Positions 8,354 to 16,614 of a DNA stretch of 64,000 nucleotides are shown here, in pieces (position 1 is the stretch's first letter; each line of letters opens with the position of its first letter). Source of the stretch: Streptomyces sp. Tu 3180 (GTDB taxonomy: Bacteria; Actinomycetota; Actinomycetes; Streptomycetales; Streptomycetaceae); contig NZ_WOXS01000002.1 of assembly GCF_009852415.1 (NCBI RefSeq), forward strand, positions 2,688,501 through 2,752,500, written 5' to 3'. The notes below the pieces were generated by a model. It was not told where the DNA came from. It saw only the letters and a list, made by a program, of their open reading frames with translations, and made no database searches. The translations under genes and the position numbers were made by a program.

Positions 8354-8939
8354 CGCCGAGGCCGGCCAGGACGGATCCGATGACCTTGTTGAGGACCTTC
8401 TGGCCGCGCAGCATCAGGGTGCGCATGCGCTCGTGCGAGAAGAACACCGCGACGACGCCGAACCACAGCAGGTGGGCCAGCGACATGAACAGCCCGTAGC
8501 CCACCTGCCGGACGACCGGGGTGCCGGGGCCGACGACCTGGGCGAAGGTGGAGACGACGAAGAGGGTCGTCTTCGGGTTGAGGACGTTGGTCAGGAACCC
8601 GGTGCGCAGGGCCGCGAACGGGGTGAGCTCCGTCCCGTTCTCCAGGTCGACGGTGACCTCGGCGCGGGTGCGGAAGGTGCGGATCCCGACGTACACGAGG
8701 TAGGCCGCGCCGACCAGTTTGACGACGGTGAACAGGAAGGCGGAGGAGGCGATCAGCAGCCCGACGCCGAGCATCGTGTAGGTGACGTGCACCAGCACGC
8801 CGGCGGCGACGCCGGCCGCGCCGAGCAGTCCGGTGCGGCGGCCGTGCAGGTAGCTGTTGCGGACCACCATGGCGAAGTCGGCGCCCGGGGCGATCACGGC
8901 CAGCACGGTGACCACGGCGACGGCGAACACCTCGGTCAT
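8325..8939 (-). CDS. LysE/RhtB-family amino-acid exporter
   Basis: A 204-residue inner-membrane protein with about six hydrophobic segments. The N-terminal APGADFAMVVRNS and the FLTNVLNPKTTLF motif are typical of LysE/RhtB exporters, which move amino acids or derivatives out by proton exchange. Substrate cannot be told. Its start overlaps the EI24 gene stop by ATGA (8936-8939), suggesting translational coupling. Confidence 0.88.
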   Translation of the reverse strand: MTEVFAVAVVTVLAVIAPGADFAMVVRNSYLHGRRTGLLGAAGVAAGVLVHVTYTMLGVGLLIASSAFLFTVVKLVGAAYLVYVGIRTFRTRAEVTVDLENGTELTPFAALRTGFLTNVLNPKTTLFVVSTFAQVVGPGTPVVRQVGYGLFMSLAHLLWFGVVAVFFSHERMRTLMLRGQKVLNKVIGSVLAGLGVSLAFAPSR

Positions 8940-9727
8940 GGTGTGACGCCCTCCTCCGGCTCCCCGGCGCCGTCCCCGGCGGTCTCCTCACCGAGCAGCT
9001 CGCGCGCCATGAGGGTGGCGCCGGCCACCGCGCCCGGCATCAGGAACACCGCGACGAACGGCACCAGGAAGGCCAGTCCCAGGGGCGTGCCGAAGCCCCA
9101 GACGAGGGTCTTGCGGGACCGCAGCAGACCGAGCCGCTCGCGCAGTTCCACCCCGCGGCGCTGGAGCGCGACGGCGGCGAGCTCCTCGGTGAGGAAGAAC
9201 CCGGTGACGAAGAAGCCGATCACCGGTACGACGGTCTGCCCGAGGACCGGGACGAAACCGAGCGCGAAGAGCAGCACGGCCCACACGAGGGCCCGCACGA
9301 CGATCCGCAGGCTGTCCCGGCCGGAGATCCACAGCTCCCGCCACAGCGGCAGGTCCGACTCGGGCGCGGTGCCGTCGGGGGACACGTCCCGGTCGACCTT
9401 CTCGGAGAGGCTCTCGTAGAAGGGCTGCCCGACGAGCAGCGTCACCGCGGTGAAGGTCAGGACGGACAGCAGCAGTCCGAGCGCGAACAGGACGACGGTG
9501 AGGAACCCGCGGAACAGTCCGGGCCAGGGACCGGACCAGTCGTCGGCGAACGGCGTCGCCCAGGCGACGAAGTCCTCCCCCCACACGGCCAGGGCGACGA
9601 GCGCCGCCGCGTACAGCACGAGGGTGATCAGCCCCGGCAGCAGCCCGAACCCGAACTGCCTGCCGTGCCGGGCCACCCACCGCTGGCCCCTCAGGAGATA
9701 CCGGAAACCCACCCCAAGATCGCGCAT
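8936..9727 (-). CDS. EI24 (CysZ-like) domain integral membrane protein
   Basis: A 263-aa protein with four to six hydrophobic stretches and family landmarks FRYLLRGQRWVARHG near the N-terminus and EFF/EELAAVALQRRGVELRERLGLLRSRK in the second half. The EI24/CysZ family includes sulfate permeases, but most actinobacterial members are uncharacterised. No sulfur genes are adjacent, so the transport role is only suggested. Followed directly by the LysE gene. Confidence 0.78.
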   Translation of the reverse strand: MRDLGVGFRYLLRGQRWVARHGRQFGFGLLPGLITLVLYAAALVALAVWGEDFVAWATPFADDWSGPWPGLFRGFLTVVLFALGLLLSVLTFTAVTLLVGQPFYESLSEKVDRDVSPDGTAPESDLPLWRELWISGRDSLRIVVRALVWAVLLFALGFVPVLGQTVVPVIGFFVTGFFLTEELAAVALQRRGVELRERLGLLRSRKTLVWGFGTPLGLAFLVPFVAVFLMPGAVAGATLMARELLGEETAGDGAGEPEEGVTP

Positions 9728-9836
9728 GGGGAAGACTGTAGCGGGGCGGGGCGGGCGGCCTCGTCCCGCACCGGTGGGGGTGAGGGCCGCACCCCACGTC
9801 CAGGAGCGCGGCCCTCGCCGTACGCAACGATCCGCG

Positions 9837-10256
9837 TCAGGCCAGCGTCACGGTGATGTCGCCGCGGGTCGCCTTCGAGTACGGGCACACCCGGTGGGCC
9901 TTCTCCACGAGCGAGCGCGCGGTGCCGGCGTCCACGTGCGGGATGTCCGCCGCGATCTCGACGACGAGGCCGAACCCGTCCTCGTTCCTGCCGAGGCCGA
10001 CCTTCGCGGTGACGGTCGAGCCGGAGACGTCGACGCCCTCCCGGCGGGCGACCACGCCGAGGGCGCCCTGGAAACAGGCGCTGTAACCGGCGGCGAACAG
10101 CTGCTCCGGGTTGGTGCCGGTGCCGCTGCCGCCCATCTCCCGGGGCGGGCTGACGACCAGGTCGAGCGTGCCGTCGTCGGTGCTCACGCGTCCGTCGCGG
10201 CCGTTCCCGGCGGTGGCGACGGCGGTGTACAGGACGTCTGACTGCTGGATGGGCAT
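9837..10256 (-). CDS. ohr: Organic hydroperoxide resistance protein (Ohr/OsmC family)
   Basis: Thiol peroxidase that detoxifies organic and fatty-acid hydroperoxides. Family features: N-terminal DVLYTAVATAGNGRDG, NPEQLFAAGYSACF with peroxidatic C61, and VCPYSKATRGD with resolving C124. The 139-aa length is standard. No OhrR lies next to it: the MarR gene 1.2 kb away lacks an N-terminal reactive Cys. Monocistronic by context. Confidence 0.93.
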   Translation of the reverse strand: MPIQQSDVLYTAVATAGNGRDGRVSTDDGTLDLVVSPPREMGGSGTGTNPEQLFAAGYSACFQGALGVVARREGVDVSGSTVTAKVGLGRNEDGFGLVVEIAADIPHVDAGTARSLVEKAHRVCPYSKATRGDITVTLA

Positions 10257-10359
10257 GCGGTGCGTTCCTCCTCGGCCCGCCGTGACTCGCGCCCACGATC
10301 ACAACGGTTTCGGAAAGAAGCTACCGCATGCCGGAAATCCAGTGAAGCCGTCCGGCCCG

Positions 10360-11382
10360 TCAGAGCTCGACGACCATCTTCCCGGTGTTGTCGCCGCGCA
10401 GGACCCCGAGGAACGCCTCGAGGTTGTTCTCGATGCCCTTGACGACGGTCTCCCGGTACTTGAGCTCGCCGGAGCGCACCCAGGAGCCGACCTCCCGGAC
10501 GAACTGCGGCTGGAGGTCGTAGTGGTCGCCGACCAGGAAGCCCTCGATGCGTCCGCGGGTCTGGATCAGGCGGGCCAGGTTCCTCGGGCCGGGGGCGGGC
10601 TCGGTGTTGTTGTAGACGGAGATCATGCCGCAGACGGCGATCCGGCCGTCCCGGTTGAGCGACCCGATGGCCGCCTCCAGGTGGTCGCCGCCCACGTTGT
10701 CGAAGTAGACGTCGATCCCGTCCGGGGCGGCGGCGCGCAGCTGCTCGCCCACGGGGCCGTCCTTGTAGTTGAAGGCGGCGTCGAAGCCGTACTCCTCGAG
10801 GAGCAGTGCGACCTTCTCGTCGGACCCGGCGGACCCGATCACCCGCGAGGCCCCCTTGAGCTTCGCGATCTGCCCGACCTGGCTGCCGACGGCACCGGCG
10901 GCGCCGGACACGAAGACGGAGTCGCCCTCCTTGAAGGCGGCGGTGCGCAGCAGACCGGCGTAGGCGGTGAGCCCGGTCATGCCGAGCACGCCCAGGTACG
11001 TCGAGAGGGGCGCCGCCTCCGGGTCCACCTTGACGGCGTTCTCCGCGCCCACGACGGCGTACTCGCGCCAGCCGAAGAAGTGCAGGACGTGGTCGCCGAC
11101 GGCGATCCCCTCGGCGTTCGACGCGACGACCTCGCCGACCGCGCCGCCCTGCATGACCTTGCCGAGCTCGAAGGGGGCGACGTAGGACTTGGCGGCCGAC
11201 ATCCTGCCGCGCATGTACGGGTCGACGGAGAGGTACTCGTTGCGCACGAGCACCTGGCCCTCACCGGGCGCGGGGATCTCCCTCTCCACGAGGGCGAAGT
11301 CCTCGGGCTTCGGCCAGCCGACGGGCCGGCTCAGCAGATGCCACTCGCGGCCGGCGGTGGGGAGCGTGGGGGCGTCGGGCAT
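10360..11382 (-). CDS. NADP-dependent MDR-family oxidoreductase (CurA / alkenal reductase type)
   Basis: Zinc-free medium-chain dehydrogenase of 340 aa that likely reduces C=C bonds of enones or alkenals with NADPH. YLSVDPYMRGRM near residues 50-61 and the nucleotide motif GAAGAVGSQVG (160-170) mark the curcumin reductase / leukotriene B4 dehydrogenase group. Start ATG 11382 follows GAAAGG. Divergent from a marR gene across an 85-103-bp gap with CCTGAA-type half sites, so it is probably that regulator's target. Confidence 0.88.
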   Translation of the reverse strand: MPDAPTLPTAGREWHLLSRPVGWPKPEDFALVEREIPAPGEGQVLVRNEYLSVDPYMRGRMSAAKSYVAPFELGKVMQGGAVGEVVASNAEGIAVGDHVLHFFGWREYAVVGAENAVKVDPEAAPLSTYLGVLGMTGLTAYAGLLRTAAFKEGDSVFVSGAAGAVGSQVGQIAKLKGASRVIGSAGSDEKVALLLEEYGFDAAFNYKDGPVGEQLRAAAPDGIDVYFDNVGGDHLEAAIGSLNRDGRIAVCGMISVYNNTEPAPGPRNLARLIQTRGRIEGFLVGDHYDLQPQFVREVGSWVRSGELKYRETVVKGIENNLEAFLGVLRGDNTGKMVVEL

Positions 11383-11406
11383 GACCTGGCACCTTTCCTC
11401 GGGTTT

Positions 11407-11456
11407 CCTGAAAATACTTCACTACCTGAAACAACCATGCGCCTGAATATTTCAGG
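11407..11456. promoter_or_regulatory. Probable MarR operator between divergent genes
   Basis: A near-perfect palindrome CCTGAA-TAT-TTCAGG occupies 11442-11456. Two further CCTGAA half sites lie at 11407-11412 and 11425-11430 in the same orientation. AT-rich operators of this size between a marR gene and a divergent enzyme gene are the usual arrangement for autoregulated MarR repressors. Confidence 0.7.
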
Positions 11457-11485
11457 ATGTCAAGCAAGTGGGTACCCTGGTGGGC

Positions 11486-11926
11486 ATGGCCACACCCCGC
11501 ACCGCCCGCCGCCCCGACGCCCTGACCCTGGAGGTCGTCGAGCTCATCGGCGCGGTCGTGGCCCGCTATCACGAGGAGTACGAGGAGGCCGCCGCCGGTC
11601 ACGCGCTGACGGGCGCGCAGGCGAGGCTGCTGAGTCTGCTGTCGCTGGAGCCGCTGCCCATGCGGAAGCTGGCCCAGCGGCTGAAGTGCGAGCCGTCGAA
11701 CGTCACCGGCATCGTCGACCGCCTGGAGTCCCGGGGCCTGGTGGAACGCCGCCCGGACCCGGCGGACCGTCGCGTGAAGCTGGCCGCGGCGACGGACGAG
11801 GGGCGGCGGGTGGCCCGGAGCCTGCAGGAGTCCCTGCGCTTCGCGCGCGAACCGCTGGCGGGGCTGTCGGAGGAGGAGCGGGTGGCCCTGCGGGACGCCC
11901 TGCGGAGGATGCTGCGGGAGGACTGA
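11486..11926 (+). CDS. MarR-family transcriptional regulator
   Basis: A 146-aa winged-helix regulator. The recognition region MRKLAQRLKCEPSNVTGIVDRLESRGLVER and the wing RRPDPADRRVKL are classic MarR. The only cysteine (KCEPSN) is in the recognition region, unlike OhrR. ATG 11486 is preferred over an in-frame GTG at 11468 because the latter sits almost on the palindrome; neither has a strong ribosome site, so the mRNA may be nearly leaderless. Likely represses itself and the divergent oxidoreductase in response to electrophiles or phenolics (inference). Confidence 0.88.
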   Translation: MATPRTARRPDALTLEVVELIGAVVARYHEEYEEAAAGHALTGAQARLLSLLSLEPLPMRKLAQRLKCEPSNVTGIVDRLESRGLVERRPDPADRRVKLAAATDEGRRVARSLQESLRFAREPLAGLSEEERVALRDALRRMLRED

Positions 11927-11996
11927 GCGGGCCGCGCGCGGGACCGGCCCTGAACGTGCGCGGGGCCGGACCGGGCCGGCCTCCCGCGTCAGGGGA

Positions 11997-12950
11997 TCAG
12001 GCGCACCACCACAGGAACCGGTCGCAGGTCTCGGTGGGCTCCGGCTCCGGTTCCGGTTCGGGCTCGTTCGTGGTCGGCTCCGGCCCCGGGGTCTCCGCTT
12101 CGGCCGGGGGCGCCGGCGACTGGGCGCCCGTCGGCTGGGCCTGCGGCGTGTTGACGGGCGAGGACGACGCGTCCGCCTCGTCCTCGGCCTCCTCCGACTC
12201 CTCGTCCCGGGGGGACTGCGAGGCCGACGGCGAGCCCGAGGCCGAGGGGGAGCCCGAGTCCGTCGGGGACGCGGGCCTCGCGGGGGATCCCGGTCCCGCG
12301 TCACCGCTCGGCGGCTCCGCCGATTCCAGCTCCGCCGCGCCGCCGTCGGCCGACTCCTCGCCCGCCGCGGTGGGCTCCGGCGTCGATCCCGGCGCGTCCA
12401 GGCCGAGCTCCGCGAGGCTCAGCGCGCCGGCGGCCAGGATGAAGCCCGCCACCACCAGCAGCGTCCGGCGCCGGCGCCGCCGGTGCGCCGCGGCCTTGCG
12501 GTCGCGCCGGCTGCGCCCGCCCGCCCGGTTCCCGTCCGGCTCACGGCCGGGCCGCCGGGCCGCCGGCCCCTCGGCCCCGGGCTCCGCCTCCTCGCCGCGG
12601 CCGCCGTCGCCGCCGTGCACGTCGTCACCGTCGTACGCGTCGTCACCGTCGTGCACGTCGTCACCGTGGTGCGCGTCATCACCGTCGTACGCGTCGTCGC
12701 GGTCGCGCACGTCACCGCCGTCGCGCACGTCACCGCCGTCGTACGCATCACCGTCGCCGTACGCGCCGTCACCGCCGTACGCGCCGTCGGCGGCGGTGTC
12801 CGTCGCCGCCGGCCGCCCCGCGTACTCCGAGGGTCCCGCGGGCGCGGCGGGTGCGGCCGCGTGGGCGCGGAGCGTCTCGACGGGGGTGCCGCACCCGGGG
12901 CAGGCGAGAGCGCCGTTGAGGTGCCTTCGGCACGGAGGGCAGTAGTCCAT
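11997..12950 (-). CDS. SCO2400-family zinc-ribbon membrane protein
   Basis: A 317-residue protein: N-terminal zinc ribbon YCPPCRRHL...CPGCG (two CxxC pairs); an Asp/Gly/His-rich repeat zone of about residues 55-120 (units such as DDAYDGDD, DDVHDGDD); a basic patch; one membrane segment (TLLVVAGFILAAGALSL); then a Ser/Pro/Glu-rich tail ending CDRFLWWCA. The layout matches proteins named SCO2400 family in Streptomyces; function unknown. The C-terminal tail is probably outside the cell. The repeat zone could bind divalent metals (inference). Confidence 0.8.
   Translation of the reverse strand: MDYCPPCRRHLNGALACPGCGTPVETLRAHAAAPAAPAGPSEYAGRPAATDTAADGAYGGDGAYGDGDAYDGGDVRDGGDVRDRDDAYDGDDAHHGDDVHDGDDAYDGDDVHGGDGGRGEEAEPGAEGPAARRPGREPDGNRAGGRSRRDRKAAAHRRRRRRTLLVVAGFILAAGALSLAELGLDAPGSTPEPTAAGEESADGGAAELESAEPPSGDAGPGSPARPASPTDSGSPSASGSPSASQSPRDEESEEAEDEADASSSPVNTPQAQPTGAQSPAPPAEAETPGPEPTTNEPEPEPEPEPTETCDRFLWWCA
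12600..12792 (-). repeat. Degenerate GTC/CGT-rich tandem repeats coding the Asp-rich zone
   Basis: Short units such as GTCGTACGCGTCGTCACC recur about ten times at roughly 18-nt (six-codon) spacing inside the SCO2400-family gene. They encode DGDDAY/DGDDVH-type repeats. This is coding microrepeat structure, likely variable between strains. Confidence 0.75.
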
Positions 12951-13030
12951 GACGCGGGAAGACTAGGTTCCGCCCGGGTCGGGTTCCTAGAGCTGGTTGT
13001 GAAGGTTTGGTAGGGACCCTTGCCCATAGG

Positions 13031-13140
13031 TTTCGAAACTGCCGAAACCGTTGTCCGCGCGACCCATTGACACTCCCGCCACCGCGTCCTTACTGTCACG
13101 CCAGCATTTCGAACGTGTGACGAAATATCGAACACGTCGA
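13031..13140 (+). promoter_or_regulatory. Promoter and operator region of the sugar operon
   Basis: A consensus-like promoter TTGACA (13067-13072), 18-bp spacer, TACTGT (13091-13096) lies about 75 nt before the dehydratase start. Downstream, 13107-13140 holds several TCGAA-type half sites (TTTCGAACGTGT, then ATATCGAACACGTCGAAC), and another pair TTTCGAAA/CCGAAA lies at 13030-13047. The 12-mer ATATCGAACACG (13125-13136) recurs exactly at 15480-15491 before the third gene. Position suggests repression by a LacI- or GntR-like protein. Confidence 0.65.
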
Positions 13141-13170
13141 ACTGGACCGATAACACGAGGGGCAACTGCC

Positions 13171-14334
13171 GTGCGCATCACCGGAATCAGCACACACGTG
13201 GTCGGGACGCCGTGGCGCAACCTGACCTACGTCCAGGTGCACACCGACGAGGGGATCACCGGAGTCGGCGAGACCCGGATGCTGGGCCACACCGACGCAC
13301 TCCTGGGTTATCTGAAGGAAGCCGAGGTCAACCACATTCTCGGCTCCGACCCGTTCGCTGTCGAGGACCTGGTACGCCGCATGAAGTACGGTGACTACGG
13401 CCGGGCCGGCGAGATCGTCATGTCCGGCATCGCCGTCGTCGAGATGGCCTGCTGGGACATCAAGGGCAAGGCCCTCGGCGTCCCCGTCTGGCAGCTGCTC
13501 GGCGGCAAGGTCACCGACAAGGTCAAGGCGTACGCCAACGGCTGGTACACCACCGAGCGCACCCCGGAGGCGTACCACAAGGCCGCGCAGGCGGTGATGG
13601 AGCGCGGCTACCGGGCGCTCAAGATCGACCCCTTCGGCACCGGCCACTTCGAACTCGACCACCAGCAGACCCTGTACGCCGTCTCCCTGATCGAGGCGGT
13701 CCGCGACGCCATCGGCCCCGACGCCGAGCTGATGCTGGAGATGCACGGCCGCTTCTCCCCCGCCACCGCCGTCCGCCTGGCCAGGGAGCTCGCGCCCTTC
13801 GAGCCGGCCTGGCTGGAGGAGCCGGTGCCGCCGGAGAACCTCAAGGCGCTGGAGAAGGTCGCCGCGAAGGTCGACATGCCGGTGGCCACCGGTGAACGCA
13901 TCCACGACCGCATCGAGTTCCGCGAGCTGTTCGAGAGCCAGGCGGTCGACATCCTCCAGCCGGACGTCGGCCACATCGGCGGCATCTGGGAGACCCGCAA
14001 GCTCGCCGCGACCGCCGAGACCCACTACATGCTGGTCGCGCCGCACAACGTCGGCGGCTCCGTCCTGACCGCCGCGAGCCTCCAGGTGGGCTTCACCTCC
14101 CCGAACTTCAAGATCCTGGAGCACTTCAACGACTTCGCGGACGCGGAGATCAAGAAGGTCGTCAAGGGCGCGCCGCAGGTGAACCCGGAGGACGGCTGCT
14201 TCCACCTGTCCGACGCCCCGGGTCTCGGCGTGGAGCTGGACGTCGACGCGGCGGCCGAGTTCCCGCAGCAGCAGGCGCGGTTCGACCTGTGGGCCGAGGG
14301 CTGGGAGCAGCGCAAGCCGAAGGGCACGAAGTGA
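13171..14334 (+). CDS. Mandelate racemase/enolase-superfamily sugar-acid dehydratase
   Basis: A 387-aa enolase-superfamily protein, likely dehydrating an aldonate (gluconate, galactonate or a pentonate). Visible residues: K151 in ALKIDPFGTG; metal ligands E190 (LEMHGR), E216/E217 (WLEEPVPPEN) and E242 (ATGERI); the D265/H292 dyad in QPDVGHIGG and APHNVGGS. Start GTG 13171 follows ACGAGGGG; upstream codons in the same frame lie in the promoter. First gene of an operon with a dehydrogenase, a barrel-like protein and a sugar importer, consistent with oxidative sugar breakdown. Exact substrate not readable. Confidence 0.88.
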   Translation: MRITGISTHVVGTPWRNLTYVQVHTDEGITGVGETRMLGHTDALLGYLKEAEVNHILGSDPFAVEDLVRRMKYGDYGRAGEIVMSGIAVVEMACWDIKGKALGVPVWQLLGGKVTDKVKAYANGWYTTERTPEAYHKAAQAVMERGYRALKIDPFGTGHFELDHQQTLYAVSLIEAVRDAIGPDAELMLEMHGRFSPATAVRLARELAPFEPAWLEEPVPPENLKALEKVAAKVDMPVATGERIHDRIEFRELFESQAVDILQPDVGHIGGIWETRKLAATAETHYMLVAPHNVGGSVLTAASLQVGFTSPNFKILEHFNDFADAEIKKVVKGAPQVNPEDGCFHLSDAPGLGVELDVDAAAEFPQQQARFDLWAEGWEQRKPKGTK

Positions 14335-14380
14335 CCGCCCCGCACCGTCCCCGCCGTCCCCGCCGCCCCGGGGAGGCGTG

Positions 14381-15385
14381 ATGGGCACCGCCGTCGTCGT
14401 CGAGGGACCCGGTGAGCACCGCCTCGTCCCGCACGAGCCGCGCGAACCCGGCCCCGGCGAGGCCCTGATCCGGGTCCACGCCGCCGGCATCTGCGGCAGC
14501 GACCGCGAGGTGTACCAGGGCAACCGGCCCGAGGGGTACGTGCGGTACCCGCTCACGCCGGGCCACGAGTGGTCCGGGACCGTGCGGGAGGTGGGCGCGG
14601 GCGTGCCCGCCTCGCTCGTCGGCCGCAAGGTGGTCGGCGAGGGCTTCCGCAACTGCCAGGTCTGCGACCGCTGCCACGCCGGCGAGACGACGCTGTGCTC
14701 GGCGGGCTACGAGGAGACCGGGTTCACCCAGCCGGGCGCCATGGCCACCACGCTGACCCTCCCGGCCCGCCTCCTGCACGTGCTCCCGGACGACGCCGAC
14801 CTCGGCGCCGCCGCGCTGCTGGAGCCCGCCGCCTGCATCGCCGCCGCCGTGCTCAAGGCGAACGCCCTGCCCGGTGAGCGGGTGGCCGTGGTCGGCACCG
14901 GCACCCTGGGGATGTTCGCCGTGCAGTTCCTGAGGGCGAACTCCCCGCGCGAACTGCTGGTCGTCGGCACCCGGGACGACCGGGAGGCGCTGTCCCGGCG
15001 GTACGGCGCGACCGGCTTCCGCGTCAAGGGCACCGCCCTCCCGGACGACTTCGACGTGGTGGTCGAGACCGCCGGGTCCGCCGACGCGGCCCGTACCGCG
15101 GCCTCGCTGCTGCGGCGCGGCGGGCGGCTGGTCCTGACCGGCATCCCGGCCCCGGGGGCCGACGGGCTCGACCCGACGGACCTGGTCGTACGGCAGCTGG
15201 AGGTGCACACCGTCTTCGGGGCGCCGCCGGACGCCTGGGCGCACGCGGTGCGGGTGTTCGCCGCCGGGCTCCTCGACCCGCTGCCGCTGGTGACGCACGA
15301 GCTGCCGCTCGCGGAGTTCCCGCACGCCATCGAGCTGGTGGGCTCCGGCGACCCGAAGGTGGGCAAGGTTCTGCTGCGCCCCTGA
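14381..15385 (+). CDS. Zinc-dependent alcohol/polyol dehydrogenase (MDR family)
   Basis: NAD(P)-linked dehydrogenase of 334 aa. Catalytic zinc ligands C38 ([11 protein letters not shown]) and H62 (PGHEWSG) are present. The structural zinc site is C92, C95, C98 and C106. A Rossmann motif is seen in [11 protein letters not shown]. The ATG at 14381 follows GGGGAGG closely; a GTG at 14378 is also possible. Position after the dehydratase suggests oxidation of a sugar, sugar acid or polyol in the same route. Confidence 0.86.
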   Translation: MGTAVVVEGPGEHRLVPHEPREPGPGEALIRVHAAGICGSDREVYQGNRPEGYVRYPLTPGHEWSGTVREVGAGVPASLVGRKVVGEGFRNCQVCDRCHAGETTLCSAGYEETGFTQPGAMATTLTLPARLLHVLPDDADLGAAALLEPAACIAAAVLKANALPGERVAVVGTGTLGMFAVQFLRANSPRELLVVGTRDDREALSRRYGATGFRVKGTALPDDFDVVVETAGSADAARTAASLLRRGGRLVLTGIPAPGADGLDPTDLVVRQLEVHTVFGAPPDAWAHAVRVFAAGLLDPLPLVTHELPLAEFPHAIELVGSGDPKVGKVLLRP

Positions 15386-15393
15386 CCGTACGC

Positions 15394-15426
15394 CGGTACG
15401 GGGGCGACCCGACGGCCCCCGTACCG
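15394..15426 (+). terminator. Hairpin between dehydrogenase and barrel-protein genes
   Basis: CGGTACGGGGGC pairs with GCCCCCGTACCG in a perfect 12-bp stem with a 9-nt loop, 10 nt after the dehydrogenase stop. It may terminate or attenuate before the next gene, which has its own ATATCGAACACG motif at 15480-15491. Confidence 0.7.
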
Positions 15427-15502
15427 CGTACGCCCCCGCCCCGCCCGACTCGTACCCCGAGCCGCGAACCTCGTCCGACATATCGAACACGAAGGACAGC
15501 TT

Positions 15503-16471
15503 GTGACCGACGCTTCCGCCAAGGCAGCCCGCAGACCCGGCGAGCAGGCGCTCACCGCCCTCGGCCTGGGCGCGCCCGCCCTCGACCCCGCCGACGCCTC
15601 GCCGCACTCCTTCCCCGGCGGCGGCCGCTGGCGCACCGAGATCCCCTCCTGCGAGGGGCCGGAGGCGCTGGCCGTGGTGCTCAAGGAGGCCTCGCGCCTC
15701 GACGTGCCGATCCACCGGATCAGCCAGGGCAGCGGCGTGTGGATGCTGACCGACGCCGAGATCACCGAGATGGTCGAGGCCACCGCCGAACGGGACATCG
15801 AGCTCTGCCTGTTCACCGGCCCGCGCGGCACCTGGGACATCGGCGGCTCGACCCGTACCGACTCCCGCGGCGCCGGACTGCGCGCCCGGGGCCACGACGC
15901 GGTCGCCGGGTGCGTCGAGGACGCCGTACGGGCCACGGAGCTGGGCGTCAAGTGCCTGCTCGTCGCCGACGAGGGCGTGCTGTGGACGCTGCACCGGGCG
16001 CGGGCGGCCGGCATCCTCCCGGCCGACACCACGCTGAAGGTCTCGGCGCTCATCGGGCCGGTCAACCCGGCCTCGTACGCGGTGTACGAGCGGCTCGGCG
16101 CCGACTCGATCAACGTGCCGAGCGACCTGACGCCCGCTCACCTCACCGAGATACGACGAGTTTCGGCCACTCCGATGGACATGTACATCGAGGCCCCCGA
16201 CGATCTCGGCGGCTACGTGCGGATGTACGAGGTGGCCGAGCTCATCCGGCGCGGCGCACCGCTGTACCTGAAGTTCGGCTTGTCCAAGGCGCCCGGCATC
16301 TACCCCTACGGCCACCACCTGAGGGATCTCACGCTCGCGACCGCCAAGGAGCGGGTGCGGCGCGGCCGGCTCGCCCTGGACCTGCTGGCCCGGCACGGTG
16401 CGGACGGCGACATGGCGCCGCTCGGTTCACGGCTTCCGGGCGATCTGCACCGGTTCGAAATCTCGTCATAA
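15503..16471 (+). CDS. Conserved barrel-like protein of the sugar operon (weak U32-peptidase resemblance)
   Basis: A 322-residue soluble protein without a signal peptide. Regular alternation ([73 protein letters not shown]) suggests a TIM barrel. Proteins like this are sometimes annotated as peptidase, but the U32 signature with its paired cysteines is not seen, so peptidase activity is not supported. Conserved placement between a sugar dehydrogenase and a ChvE-type importer suggests an isomerase, aldolase or lyase role (inference). Start GTG 15503 behind GAAGGAC. Confidence 0.6.
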   Translation: MTDASAKAARRPGEQALTALGLGAPALDPADASPHSFPGGGRWRTEIPSCEGPEALAVVLKEASRLDVPIHRISQGSGVWMLTDAEITEMVEATAERDIELCLFTGPRGTWDIGGSTRTDSRGAGLRARGHDAVAGCVEDAVRATELGVKCLLVADEGVLWTLHRARAAGILPADTTLKVSALIGPVNPASYAVYERLGADSINVPSDLTPAHLTEIRRVSATPMDMYIEAPDDLGGYVRMYEVAELIRRGAPLYLKFGLSKAPGIYPYGHHLRDLTLATAKERVRRGRLALDLLARHGADGDMAPLGSRLPGDLHRFEISS

Positions 16472-16614
16472 CGTTCCGGAAACTCGACTTCACAGAAGTA
16501 GACACAGCCGCGCACAATCCCACACAACCGTTCTCGGTCTCTCCTGGCCCCCACTCCTGGAAGCGACTTCGCACCCCCCAGACCGACCCTGCACACACAT
16601 CAAGGATGATGATC

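Noticed and set aside
11486..11926. MarR gene as an OhrR regulator for the nearby ohr gene
   Set aside because: No N-terminal reactive Cys of the OhrR type; the only Cys is in the DNA-binding region, and the operator lies at the oxidoreductase gene instead.
12600..12792. Repeat block resembling a CRISPR array
   Set aside because: Units are short, degenerate and in coding frame with no unique spacers; they encode an Asp-rich protein segment.
10111..12945. A 944-codon plus-strand frame opposite the oxidoreductase and SCO2400-family genes
   Set aside because: It is the complement of well-supported minus-strand genes and contains no motif of its own.
15739..16614. Open frame extending the sugar-binding protein upstream by almost 300 codons
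   Set aside because: It reads through the barrel-protein gene out of frame; the lipoprotein signal and AAGGA site fix the start at 16615.
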